Shown here: positions 32,475 to 40,587 of the stretch, piece by piece
How the letters are laid out: each line of letters begins with the position of its first letter
How positions within the stretch are numbered: the first letter of the stretch is position 1
Assembly (NCBI RefSeq): GCF_031624495.1
Contig: NZ_JAMQOP010000001.1
Span: 1,240,001-1,304,000, forward strand
Origin: Halogeometricum sp. S1BR25-6
Lineage (GTDB): Archaea; Halobacteriota; Halobacteria; Halobacteriales; Haloferacaceae
Direction of reading: 5' to 3'
Length of the DNA: 64,000 nucleotides
Translations under genes and position numbers: made by a program
The notes under the pieces: generated by a model
The model's input: the letters and a program-made list of their open reading frames with translations, nothing else
What the model was told of the DNA's origin: nothing
The model's database searches: none

Positions 32475-33623
32475 TCAGATGAGGTCGTGTTCGGCGAGTC
32501 GCTCGACGGCCTCGCGCAGTCGCTCCTCGCTCGCAGCGTAGGAGATGCGGGCGTAGCCGGGCGACCCGAACGCCGACCCGGGGACGGTGGCGACGTGGGC
32601 CTCCTCGATGGCGCGTTCGCACCACGAGGTGTCGTCCTCGTCGACGGGCAGCATCATGTAGAACGCGCCGTCACCGACGGGCACCTCGACGTCGTGCTCT
32701 GCGAACAGGTCCGCGAGCATGTCGCGTCGCTCGCGGAACGCGTCGCGCATCTCGGAGACGGCCTCGTCGGTGTTCGTGATGGCCTCGACGCCCGCGTGCT
32801 GGACGAAGTTCACGGCGCACGACACCGAGTGCGAGTGGAGCTTCGCCGCCTGCGAGACGAGGTCCTCGGGCGCGTGGAGGTAGCCGAGGCGCCACCCCGT
32901 CATCGAGTACGCCTTCGAGAAGCCGTTTATCGTTACCGTCCGCTCGGCCATCCCGTCCATGGAGGCGAGGCTCGTGAGGTCGGCGTCGTACGTTATCTCC
33001 TTGTATATCTCGTCGGAGATGACCGTGATGTCGTGTTCGACCGCCAGGTCGCGGACGCCTTCGAGGGCCGCGTCGGAGTAGACGGCGCCGGTCGGGTTCG
33101 ACGGCGAGTTGACGACGAGCAGTTCGGTGTCGTCGGAGACCGCATCCGAGAGGTCGTCGAGTGCGGGTTCGAGTTGGAAGTCGTACGGCGCGAGGTCGAC
33201 GCGGTTCAGCGACCCGTTCGAGAGCTTCGCCATCGCCTCGTAGGAGACCCACGCGGGGTCGAGGAGAACGACTTCGTCGCCGTCGTCGACGAGCGTCTGG
33301 AACGTCTCGAACAGCGCCTGCTTCCCGCCGGGCGTGACGATGACTTCGTCAGCGTCGGCGTCGATGCCGTCGCCCTGTAGTTTCTCCGCGATGGCCTCGC
33401 GGAGTTCGCGGATGCCGTTCGAGGAGGTGTAGCCGGTGTGTCCGGCGTCCATCGCCTCCTGTCCGGCGTCGACGACGTTCTGCGGCGTCGGGAAATCCGG
33501 CTCCCCGACCGAGAGGTCGACGACGTCGACCCCCTGTTCTTCGAGTTCGCCCGCCTTGTTGCTGATGGCGAGCGTCGCGCTGGGTTCGACCCGCTGGACG
33601 CGGGCTGCGAAGTCGAAACTCAT
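32475..33623 (-). CDS. Class I/II (aspartate-type) aminotransferase
   Basis: 382 residues, fold-type I PLP enzyme. K237 in NGFSKAYSMTGWRLGY forms the internal aldimine; N176 (NSPSNPTG), D204 and Y207 (SDEIYKEI) hold the cofactor; the C-terminal RISYAAS supplies the substrate-carboxylate arginine. Family I-gamma enzymes of this kind act on aspartate, aromatic or branched amino acids. The ATG overlaps the ribH stop (ATGA), so its translation is coupled to riboflavin synthesis gene expression, though a metabolic link is not obvious. Confidence 0.92.
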   Translation of the reverse strand: MSFDFAARVQRVEPSATLAISNKAGELEEQGVDVVDLSVGEPDFPTPQNVVDAGQEAMDAGHTGYTSSNGIRELREAIAEKLQGDGIDADADEVIVTPGGKQALFETFQTLVDDGDEVVLLDPAWVSYEAMAKLSNGSLNRVDLAPYDFQLEPALDDLSDAVSDDTELLVVNSPSNPTGAVYSDAALEGVRDLAVEHDITVISDEIYKEITYDADLTSLASMDGMAERTVTINGFSKAYSMTGWRLGYLHAPEDLVSQAAKLHSHSVSCAVNFVQHAGVEAITNTDEAVSEMRDAFRERRDMLADLFAEHDVEVPVGDGAFYMMLPVDEDDTSWCERAIEEAHVATVPGSAFGSPGYARISYAASEERLREAVERLAEHDLI

Positions 33624-34024
33624 GCTAGCACCTCCACCATATCGACCGCCGCGTTTACCGCTTCCGCACCTTTCCCGACGCGCTCTCTCGCCTCGGCGCC
33701 GCTCTGTCCCGGCCCGCTGACGCCCAGCGTCACCGGTTTGTCCCGTTCGAGGCTCACGTCCGTCAGCGCCTGCGCCGTCGCGTCGCCGATGACCCGGTCG
33801 TGCGCGGTGTCGCCGGTGACGATGGCGCCGACGACGACGACGGCGTCGACGTCGTCCCGGCGGGCGAGTCGGTCCGCGGCCAACGGCGAGTCGTAGACGC
33901 CCGGTACGCGGAGGACGTCCGCCACGTCGGCGCCGCGTTCGGCCGCGGCGTCGCGGGCGGCGTCCTCCATTCCGTCGGTGACCGAGGCGTTGAATTCGGC
34001 CACCACGAATCCCAGTGTAACCAT
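33620..34024 (-). CDS. ribH: 6,7-dimethyl-8-ribityllumazine synthase
   Basis: 134 residues, the short archaeal form. The substrate-binding VAEFNASVT at 8-16, VPGVYDSPL, GAIVTGDTAHDRV with catalytic H75, and PVTLGV are family motifs. The enzyme condenses 5-amino-6-ribitylaminouracil with dihydroxybutanone phosphate, the step before riboflavin. It forms a self-assembling cytoplasmic particle in other organisms. First gene of a two-gene unit with the aminotransferase. Confidence 0.93.
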   Translation of the reverse strand: MVTLGFVVAEFNASVTDGMEDAARDAAAERGADVADVLRVPGVYDSPLAADRLARRDDVDAVVVVGAIVTGDTAHDRVIGDATAQALTDVSLERDKPVTLGVSGPGQSGAEARERVGKGAEAVNAAVDMVEVLA

Positions 34025-34044
34025 ACGGCTTGGGTTCCACCCTC

Positions 34045-34052
34045 CGATAAAA
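34045..34052 (-). promoter_or_regulatory. TATA box for ribH
   Basis: The minus strand reads TTTTATCG 21-28 bp upstream of the ribH ATG at 34024. No riboflavin-type riboswitch structure is visible in the short leader. Confidence 0.55.
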
Positions 34053-34199
34053 GAACTACCGACACGCGCAATCCGCCTCCGTCCCCGTTCCGTCCCTCCG
34101 TTCCGGCCGCCGGTCCGTCGCCGGCGACCGGACGAGTAAGTGAAACGACCGTATGAGAGACCGTAACCATTCTAACCACGGGGGCGGTTGGGAGTCGTA

Positions 34200-36074
34200 A
34201 TGAGTTCGAACGACGCCGCGCCGGGGTCGTCCGCGCCCGCGTCCTCCTCGGAGTCCGCGACGGACGGCTCCGTCGCCGCCCGCTCGGAACGGGACGCGAC
34301 CCGGACCGGCGCGGACACCGGAACCGCCCACTCCCGCGCGCTCCTCGCCGTCCTCGCCGTCTCGGTTCTCGCGCTCGGGATGCGTCTGGTGGCGCTCGGC
34401 GGTCGCATCTTCCACTGGGACGAGGGTCGCGTCGGCTACTGGATACTGCGCTACCACGACTCCGGCTACCACGTCTATCGGCCCATCGTCCACGGCCCGT
34501 TCCTGCCAATCGTGAACGACTGGCTGCTCACCGTCGCGCCGGCGTCGGACTTCCTGCTCCGCCTCCCGGTGGCCGTCGTCGGCGGCCTCCTCCCCCTCGC
34601 GGCGTGGCTGTTCCGCGAGCGACTGACCCGAACGGAAGTCGTCGCCTTCGCCGGCCTTCTCGCGCTGAACCCGCTTCTCGTCTACTACTCGCGGTTCATG
34701 CGCAACGACGTGCTCGTCGCCGCGTTCTCGCTGTTCGCGCTCGGATGTATCGTCCGCGGCTTCGACACCGGACGGCTCCGCTACGCCTTCCCGGCGGCGG
34801 CGCTGTTGGCCCTCGGCTTCACCGCGAAGGAGAACGCCCTCGTCTACGTGCTCTGCTTCCTCGGCGCCGGAGCGCTCCTGCTCGACCACCGCCTCCTGCA
34901 AGCGACCGCCCGCGGCGACGCCGCCCGGGACGTCGTGTTCGGCCGGTGGCCGACCGCGGTCCGGTCCCGCGTTCGCGGTCACGGCACGGCGTCGCGGCCG
35001 GGGTGGCTCCGCGTCGGCGCGACGCTCGTCGGCGCGTTCGCCGTCTTCTGGGCCGTCTTCGTCTTCTTCTACGCGCCGCGGCCGGACCTCTGGCAGGCGC
35101 TGGGGGACCCGACGCGACTCCCCGGCGTCGTCGAGGCCGGGTCCGTCGGCGCCTTAGAGGAGTTCGCGAACACGTGGGTCGGCAGCAGTCACCAGGACCA
35201 CGCCTACCTTCCGTACCTTCACGACATCGTCGAGACGCTGGTGTACGGCGCGCCGGTCGTCCTCGGCTTCACGCTCATCGGTATCGTCGTCGACCGCTAC
35301 GGCTTCCAGACCGGCGGCACGTACCGCGAACTCGTCGCGTTCGCCACCTACTGGGGGCTGGCGTCGCTGGCGGGCTACCCCATCGCCACGGACATCGAGG
35401 CGCCGTGGGCGGCCGTCCACATCGTCGTCCCTCTCGCCGTCCCCGCCGCCGTCGGCGTCGCGTTCGTCGTCGACTCGGCCCGCGAAGCGCTGGCCGCCGA
35501 GGACGCCGTCGGCGTCGGTCTGGCGGCCGTCGTCGTCCTCGCCGCCGTCGGCGGCGTCGCCGTCGCCAACGTCGAGTACTTCAACTCCACGTCGAACGAG
35601 GACCGGCAGGTGCTGCAGTGGGCGCAACCGGGTAACGACCTGAAAGAGTCCCTGCAGAAGGTGGAGGCGGTGGCCGCCGAGAACGAGGGGACCGACGTGC
35701 TGTTCTTCAGCAGGCCGGTACCGGGCGACGAGAGCAGGGAGGTGTTCTGGGTCGCCAACGAGTCCGAACTGCTGACGCCGCCGCCGCCGGGCGGGACCCA
35801 CTGGCACGACCGACTACCGCTGCCGTGGTACTTGGAGAAGTACGACGCGAACGTGTCGAGCACCGACCCCGACGCCTCGGCCGAAGAGGCGCTGTCGGAC
35901 CCGCCGCCGGTCGTCATCGCCCGCGAGTTCAGCCGCGACGAGGCCGAGGAGCAACTCGACGGCTACGTCGCCTACGAACACGACTGGCGCCTCCGGAGCG
36001 AACACGTCGTCGTGTTCATCGACCGCGACGCCCTCGACGCGGCGGGTATCCCGGCGAACGAGACGGCGTCCTGA
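34200..36074 (+). CDS. Agl23-like membrane glycosyltransferase (TIGR03663-type, GT39-like)
   Basis: 624 residues. After a 45-residue Ser/Ala-rich cytoplasmic start come about a dozen membrane segments. The conserved front motif HWDEGRVGYWILRYHDSG and RPIVHGPFLPIVNDW, with an Asp-Glu pair in the first loop, is the signature of the archaeal family annotated as flippase activity-associated protein Agl23, related to dolichol-phosphate-sugar glycosyltransferases. Loop YYSRFMRNDVLVA and TAKENAL also fit. The C-terminal 170 residues form a soluble extracellular domain. Probable role in N-glycosylation of surface proteins. ATG at 34200 chosen over an upstream in-frame start at 34188. Confidence 0.85.
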   Translation: MSSNDAAPGSSAPASSSESATDGSVAARSERDATRTGADTGTAHSRALLAVLAVSVLALGMRLVALGGRIFHWDEGRVGYWILRYHDSGYHVYRPIVHGPFLPIVNDWLLTVAPASDFLLRLPVAVVGGLLPLAAWLFRERLTRTEVVAFAGLLALNPLLVYYSRFMRNDVLVAAFSLFALGCIVRGFDTGRLRYAFPAAALLALGFTAKENALVYVLCFLGAGALLLDHRLLQATARGDAARDVVFGRWPTAVRSRVRGHGTASRPGWLRVGATLVGAFAVFWAVFVFFYAPRPDLWQALGDPTRLPGVVEAGSVGALEEFANTWVGSSHQDHAYLPYLHDIVETLVYGAPVVLGFTLIGIVVDRYGFQTGGTYRELVAFATYWGLASLAGYPIATDIEAPWAAVHIVVPLAVPAAVGVAFVVDSAREALAAEDAVGVGLAAVVVLAAVGGVAVANVEYFNSTSNEDRQVLQWAQPGNDLKESLQKVEAVAAENEGTDVLFFSRPVPGDESREVFWVANESELLTPPPPGGTHWHDRLPLPWYLEKYDANVSSTDPDASAEEALSDPPPVVIAREFSRDEAEEQLDGYVAYEHDWRLRSEHVVVFIDRDALDAAGIPANETAS

Positions 36075-36124
36075 CGGGCTGGGAAAATACACGTTCGTGG
36101 ATATTCTCCGGCGGATTCGGTAAC

Positions 36125-36132
36125 GCTTATGC
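36125..36132 (+). promoter_or_regulatory. TATA-like box for the purKE operon
   Basis: GCTTATGC lies 25-32 bp upstream of the purK GTG at 36157, consistent with a leaderless transcript beginning at that GTG. Confidence 0.5.
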
Positions 36133-36156
36133 AGCGACGTCCACAACCGGCCGGCC

Positions 36157-37323
36157 GTGACTGTCACCGTTCCCGGCCCCACCCTCGGCGTCGTCGGCGG
36201 CGGCCAACTCGGACGCATGCTCGCCGAGGCGGCCGCGCCCCTCGGCGTCGAGGTGGTCGTCCTCGACCCGACGCCCGACTGCCCCGCCGCGCCCGTCGCG
36301 CGCGACCAAATCGTCGGCGGCTTCGACGACCCCGAGGCGTTCCGCGAACTCGCCTCGCGGGCGGACGCGCTGACGTTCGAGATAGAACTCGCCGATTCCG
36401 AACTGCTGGACGACGTCGCCGAGGAGCACGGTCTCTCGGTGCACCCCTCGCCCGAGACGCTGTCGCTCATCGAGGACAAACTCGTCCAGAAACGGGCGCT
36501 CGAAGACGCCGGCGTGCCCGTCCCGCCGTTCCGGAAGGTGGACGACGCCGACGACCTGCGCGCCGCCCTCGATGAGTTCGGGTCGGTGATGCTGAAGGCC
36601 CGAACCGGCGGCTACGACGGCCGCGGGAACGTCCCCGTCCGCGAGGAGAGCGAGATAGACGAAGCGCTCGACGCCGTCGGCGGCCCCGCGATGGCCGAGA
36701 CGTTCGTCGACTTCGCGCGCGAACTCTCCGTCATCGCCGCGCAGGGCGACGGCGAGGTGCGGACGTTCCCCGTCGGGGAGAACGTGCACGAAGAGGAGAT
36801 ACTGCGCGAGACGGTCGTCCCGGCGCGGACGGACGACGAGGTGCTCGCGCGCGCGGACGAGGTGGCCCGCGACGTGCTCTCGGTGCTGGAGGGCCGCGGC
36901 GTCTACGGCATCGAACTGTTCGAGACCGAGGGCGGAGAGATATCGGTCAACGAGATAGCGCCGCGCCCGCACAACTCGGGCCACTGGACCATCGAGGGGG
37001 CGCGCACCTCGCAGTTCGAACAGCACGTCCGCGCCGTCCTCGGGTGGCCCCTCGGGTCGCCTCGGCGCCGGTCGCCCACCGCGATGGCGAACGTCCTCGG
37101 CACCGTCGAGGAGTCGCGGCGGGCCGAACTCGGCAACGTGGAATCTGTCCTCGGGGCCGACGGCGCGTCGCTGCACTGGTACGGGAAGGAGGAGGTGCGG
37201 CCCCTGCGGAAGATGGGACATCTCACCCTGACGGGCGAGGACGGGGCGAGCGACGACGACGCGGACGTGGACGGATTGCTCGCGGACGCGCGCGAATTGC
37301 GGGACGGACTGACGTTCGAGTGA
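36157..37323 (+). CDS. purK: N5-carboxyaminoimidazole ribonucleotide synthase
   Basis: 388 residues, ATP-grasp enzyme. Opening nucleotide motif GVVGGGQLGRMLAEAA, glycine-rich loop LKARTGGYDGRGN, and metal/ATP sites GIELFETEGGEISVNEIAPRPHNSGHWTIEG are typical PurK. It converts AIR, bicarbonate and ATP to N5-CAIR in purine synthesis. Start is GTG with TATA spacing that favours it. It is followed 21 bp later by purE, which acts on its product. Confidence 0.95.
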   Translation: MTVTVPGPTLGVVGGGQLGRMLAEAAAPLGVEVVVLDPTPDCPAAPVARDQIVGGFDDPEAFRELASRADALTFEIELADSELLDDVAEEHGLSVHPSPETLSLIEDKLVQKRALEDAGVPVPPFRKVDDADDLRAALDEFGSVMLKARTGGYDGRGNVPVREESEIDEALDAVGGPAMAETFVDFARELSVIAAQGDGEVRTFPVGENVHEEEILRETVVPARTDDEVLARADEVARDVLSVLEGRGVYGIELFETEGGEISVNEIAPRPHNSGHWTIEGARTSQFEQHVRAVLGWPLGSPRRRSPTAMANVLGTVEESRRAELGNVESVLGADGASLHWYGKEEVRPLRKMGHLTLTGEDGASDDDADVDGLLADARELRDGLTFE

Positions 37324-37344
37324 GAGCGTGAGAGTGAAGACACC

Positions 37345-37986
37345 ATGACAGACGACACCGACGCGGACGACGTGACCGTCGAATCGCTCATCGACCGCCT
37401 GCACGAAGAGGCCGCCGCGGACGCGGACCCCGAGACGACCCCCGACGTGGGAATCATCATGGGGTCGGACTCGGATTTGGAGGTGATGCGCGGCGCGCAC
37501 GAGGCCCTCGACGAACTCGGCTTCGCCGAGCAGACCGACTTCCGCGACGCGCCCGACGCGCGCTTTTCCTACGAGACGTACGTCGTCTCCGCGCACCGGA
37601 CGCCCGAGTTGATGTACGCCTACGGCGAGACGGCGGCGGAGAGAGGATTAGACGTGATTATCGCCGGCGCGGGCGGGAAGTCCGCCGACCTGCCGAACAT
37701 GACCGCCTCCATCGCCTACCCCCTGCCGGTCGTCGGCGTGCCGGTCCAAGAGAAGTCCGTCGACTCGGTCATCGGGATGCCGACGGGCGCGCCCATCGTC
37801 GCCGTCGACGCGGGCAAGTCGTTCAACGCGGCGCTGTCGGCCGTCCAGATGCTCGCGCGCGAGCACGCGGAACTGGAAGACCGTCTCGTCGAGTACCACG
37901 AGTCGCTGACGGGCGGAGTCGCGCGGGACTCGCGGGACCTCCACGACATGGGCGTGGCCGGCTACGTCGAGTCGCGCGAGAAGTAG
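37345..37986 (+). CDS. purE: N5-carboxyaminoimidazole ribonucleotide mutase
   Basis: 213 residues. IIMGSDSDLEVM (37-48), FSYETYVVSAHRTPE with catalytic H84, and AGAGGKSADLPNMTAS are class I PurE motifs. It converts N5-CAIR to CAIR. An acidic N-terminal extension of about 33 residues precedes the domain, longer than in bacterial PurE (about 165 residues). Co-transcribed with purK. Confidence 0.95.
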   Translation: MTDDTDADDVTVESLIDRLHEEAAADADPETTPDVGIIMGSDSDLEVMRGAHEALDELGFAEQTDFRDAPDARFSYETYVVSAHRTPELMYAYGETAAERGLDVIIAGAGGKSADLPNMTASIAYPLPVVGVPVQEKSVDSVIGMPTGAPIVAVDAGKSFNAALSAVQMLAREHAELEDRLVEYHESLTGGVARDSRDLHDMGVAGYVESREK

Positions 37987-38012
37987 AGTTGAAGAGTTGA
38001 GGGGCGCCCGCG

Positions 38013-39047
38013 CTACCGCAGCGAGGACGTGAGTCGCCCGAGGAACGACCGGTCGTCGCCGAGGTTCTCCGTCACCTCGTACTCCCGTTCGATCTCCCCT
38101 TCCTCCGTCACGGTCACGATACGAACGCCGGCCGCGTCGGCGCGGTTCACCACGCTCTCGTCGACGACGCCGAGCGTCGGGACGAGAAGCGCCTGCGCGG
38201 AGAGTTCGCGGGCCGTGGCTTCGAGGGCGTCGACGTCGCCGACGGTCGGTTGCTCGTGGACGGCGACGACGGCCCCCTTCCCCAGCAGTTCGTCCGTCGC
38301 GTAGACGTGGAGGCGGTGTTGGGTCCCCTCGTCGGTGGTGACGGTCGCGTCCTCCTCGACGGCGTATCCGCGGTCGTTGAGCGCGTCGGCGATGGTTCGC
38401 CTCGCCCGCACCTGCGTTTCGAGCCACGGTTCGCCGCTCTCCCCGAGGCGGTAGCGGAACAGCGCGTGTTCGACGGCGTCGTGCGGGTCGCAGGCGAAGC
38501 CGCCGCCGCGGTGTCCCGTCTCGTTCTCACACCGGAGCGCGTGGGCGGGCGTCACGTGCTGTTCGCCGCAGTCGTGACACCGGTACCGGCTCGTTCGCTC
38601 CAGTTGGTCCATCGACTCCATCGTCGAACCGCAGCCGTGACAGACGATTTCGCCGTCGTCGTCCTCGAACGCCTCGGGCGGCGCGGCCCGCCCGCACCCG
38701 CCGCACTGGAGGAGTTCGGTGTCGACGATGTACAACGACTGACACCGGGGACAGGCGGTCGCGTACGTCATCTCGCCCTCGCGACACTCCGGGCAGGTGT
38801 ACACCTTCCCCTCGAAGGTTCGTTCGAGTATCCCTCGTTCGGTCAGCGATTCGAGCGCGTCCTTCGGACGCGTCTCCTCCGAGACGAGCGTCTCGTCGAC
38901 GGCGGGATAGGTGACGTCTCTGCCCTCGTCGACCGTCGGTCGGTACGAGTCTTTCGACCCCTCGGCGAGTTCGGACACGAGGCGCAGTTTTCCGGGAGAG
39001 ACCACGTCAGACCGCCTCCGTATCTCCGTCTCTTTCCTGCATTCCAA
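38013..39047 (-). CDS. Multi-zinc-ribbon protein (TackOD1-like) with degenerate nuclease-like C-terminal domain
   Basis: 344 residues. Cys pairs at 85/88, 99/102, 115/118, 136/139 and 157/160, plus C173, form consecutive zinc ribbons (TCPECREG, CPRCQS, CGGCGR, CHGCGS, CHDCG). Their spacing resembles the TackOD1 output domain of archaeal signalling proteins. The C-terminal part, about 190-315, has a strand/helix order like restriction-endonuclease-fold domains (RTIADALNDRGYAVEEDATV, HRLHVYATDE, GAVVAVHEQP), but the positions where Asp and Glu-x-Lys would be expected carry other residues, so it is probably inactive. An N-terminal 80-residue region contains ELAEGSKDSYRPTV. No signal or membrane segment. 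Start uncertain (ATG 39047 or GTG 39005). Function unknown. Confidence 0.65.
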   Translation of the reverse strand: MECRKETEIRRRSDVVSPGKLRLVSELAEGSKDSYRPTVDEGRDVTYPAVDETLVSEETRPKDALESLTERGILERTFEGKVYTCPECREGEMTYATACPRCQSLYIVDTELLQCGGCGRAAPPEAFEDDDGEIVCHGCGSTMESMDQLERTSRYRCHDCGEQHVTPAHALRCENETGHRGGGFACDPHDAVEHALFRYRLGESGEPWLETQVRARRTIADALNDRGYAVEEDATVTTDEGTQHRLHVYATDELLGKGAVVAVHEQPTVGDVDALEATARELSAQALLVPTLGVVDESVVNRADAAGVRIVTVTEEGEIEREYEVTENLGDDRSFLGRLTSSLR

Positions 39048-39463
39048 CAGGTTGAATTTGCGCTGTCTGCATCATGAAGAAATATCTGAACGAACAAAGC
39101 GACCGACGTAGTATAATCATTTTTGCTATCTACCACACAGTCGCTCGTCCGTCTGTGTCTCGTCTCTCTGTCACTCCTCGCGGGGGAAGAGTCACCGTTC
39201 GCAACCGTTCGTCGCCCGCGCTCCGTCGAACCCGTGTGACGGGGGGAGTCGAGGGGGATGCTGGGGAGAAGCGCCGTCAACCGCCACCGTCGACGTGACC
39301 CTCTCGCCCGCGAACGGGGCGAACGCGCCGGGTTCTGCCTCGAAACCACGACTTTCTTTTCCGGAGTGATTTCCGGATAGTTACCCGGCGTAACCGCCGG
39401 ACGCACACAAATCAACGCTTATAGGGGGCCGCTTCTAACCGTGGCACGTCAGGAGATTACGGA
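39048..39463. promoter_or_regulatory. Intergenic region between divergent zinc-ribbon gene and nuo operon
   Basis: 416 bp without a convincing gene. About 39050-39150 is clearly A+T-richer than the surroundings (AAATATCTG, GTATAATCATTTTTGCTATC) and probably holds the promoter of the minus-strand gene. Towards nuoA there is a 12-bp-spaced direct repeat of TTTCCGGA (39358-39365 and 39370-39377), then inverted repeat CCGGCG-TAAC-CGCCGG (39385-39400), then the nuo TATA box. The repeats sit where activator sites would be expected. Confidence 0.5.
39417..39424 (+). promoter_or_regulatory. TATA box of the nuo operon
   Basis: GCTTATAG lies 40-47 bp upstream of the nuoA ATG, implying a short leader of roughly 15-20 nt. 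That leader contains GGAG at 39452-39455, 8 nt before the ATG, a rare Shine-Dalgarno-like site in this window. Confidence 0.55.
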
Positions 39464-39880
39464 ATGAGTGCATGGATCGCAATCGGCGCGTTGGCCCTCG
39501 TGGCTGTCGGCCTCCCCATCGGGATGATGCAGACGTCAGCCATGATACGGCCATCGGTGCCGGAACAAGGAAAGAGCGCCACGTACGAGAGCGGTGAGAT
39601 ACCGACGGGGTCGGCGCGCGTCCAGTTCAATATCCAATACTACATGGTCGCGCTGCTGTTCCTCGTGTTCGACGTCGAGACCGTTCTCATCTTCCCATGG
39701 ACGGTTATCTACCGTTCCGCGCTGAGCCAAGGGGCGAGTCTGGCGGCCGTGCTGCTGCCGATGTTAGTGTTCATCGGCGTGCTGGTCATCGGTCTCGTGT
39801 GGGCGTGGCGCAACGGCGCAGTCAAGTGGGTCAAAAGCCCGCTGGCGAACCGCCGGAAGACAGAGAGACAAGACACATGA
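39464..39880 (+). CDS. nuoA: Complex I subunit A
   Basis: 138 residues with three membrane segments. The acidic second helix FLVFDVETVLIFPW and the loop PSVPEQGKSATYESGEIPTGSARVQFNIQYY are the NuoA signature. It joins the peripheral arm to the membrane arm near the quinone site. First gene of an eleven-gene nuo cluster, overlapping nuoB by 4 nt. Confidence 0.95.
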   Translation: MSAWIAIGALALVAVGLPIGMMQTSAMIRPSVPEQGKSATYESGEIPTGSARVQFNIQYYMVALLFLVFDVETVLIFPWTVIYRSALSQGASLAAVLLPMLVFIGVLVIGLVWAWRNGAVKWVKSPLANRRKTERQDT

Positions 39881-40587
39881 GCAGCGACCAGAACCAACCG
39901 TTCGTTACAGACGACACGCAAGTAGAGACGAAGACCCGCGACGCGCGGATGACGGGGACGGGTGCGGACAACCGGTTCAACTCGAAACTCCGTGAGGCGT
40001 TCGGCTCCTCGCCGTTCATCCTCACGAAGTTCGACAACTTCATGAACTGGGTTCGCGGCTCTTCGATGTTCATGCTGCAGTTCGGCATCGCCTGCTGCAG
40101 CATCGAGATGATGCACACCTACTCGGTGAAACACGACCTCGACCGCTTCCACGCCGGGGTCCCCCGGGCGTCGCCGCGGCAGGCCGACGTCATCATCGTT
40201 CCCGGGACCATCGTCTCGAAGTTCGCGCCGCGGATGAAGCGCGTGTACGACCAGATGCCCGAGCCGAAGTTCGTCATCGGGATGGGGTCGTGCACCATCT
40301 CGGGCGGCCCGTTCCAGGAGGGCTACAACGTCATCAAGGGCGCAGAGGAGGTCATCCCGGTCGACATCCACGTTCCGGGCTGCCCCCCGCGCCCGGAAGC
40401 CCTCGTCTACGGCGTCGCCAAACTGCAGCAGCGCATCGCCGAGGGCGAGTCGAGTCCGGTGACGGTCAAGCCGTACGAACTCGAGCAGTTCGGCGACCTC
40501 GAACGGGACGAACTGATCGATAAACTCGCGGAGGAGGTCGACACGGACGACCTCGTGATGCGGTACAACTGGGCTGATTCGCCATGA
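39877..40587 (+). CDS. nuoB: Complex I subunit B (N2 iron-sulfur subunit)
   Basis: 236 residues. The N2-type 4Fe-4S cluster residues appear in GIACCSIEMM (tandem Cys), GSCTISGGPF and VPGCPPRPEA. The basic loop before the tandem Cys faces the quinone. An N-terminal extension of about 50 residues is polar. ATG at 39877 overlaps the nuoA stop (ATGA); the frame upstream is out of the family. Confidence 0.95.
   Translation: MSSDQNQPFVTDDTQVETKTRDARMTGTGADNRFNSKLREAFGSSPFILTKFDNFMNWVRGSSMFMLQFGIACCSIEMMHTYSVKHDLDRFHAGVPRASPRQADVIIVPGTIVSKFAPRMKRVYDQMPEPKFVIGMGSCTISGGPFQEGYNVIKGAEEVIPVDIHVPGCPPRPEALVYGVAKLQQRIAEGESSPVTVKPYELEQFGDLERDELIDKLAEEVDTDDLVMRYNWADSP

Noticed and set aside
39074-39298. 74-codon frame in the nuo upstream region
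   Set aside because: Starts in A+T-rich DNA, then turns into Arg/Ser/Pro-rich sequence without third-position pattern or motif; no promoter at the right spacing. Treated as non-coding.
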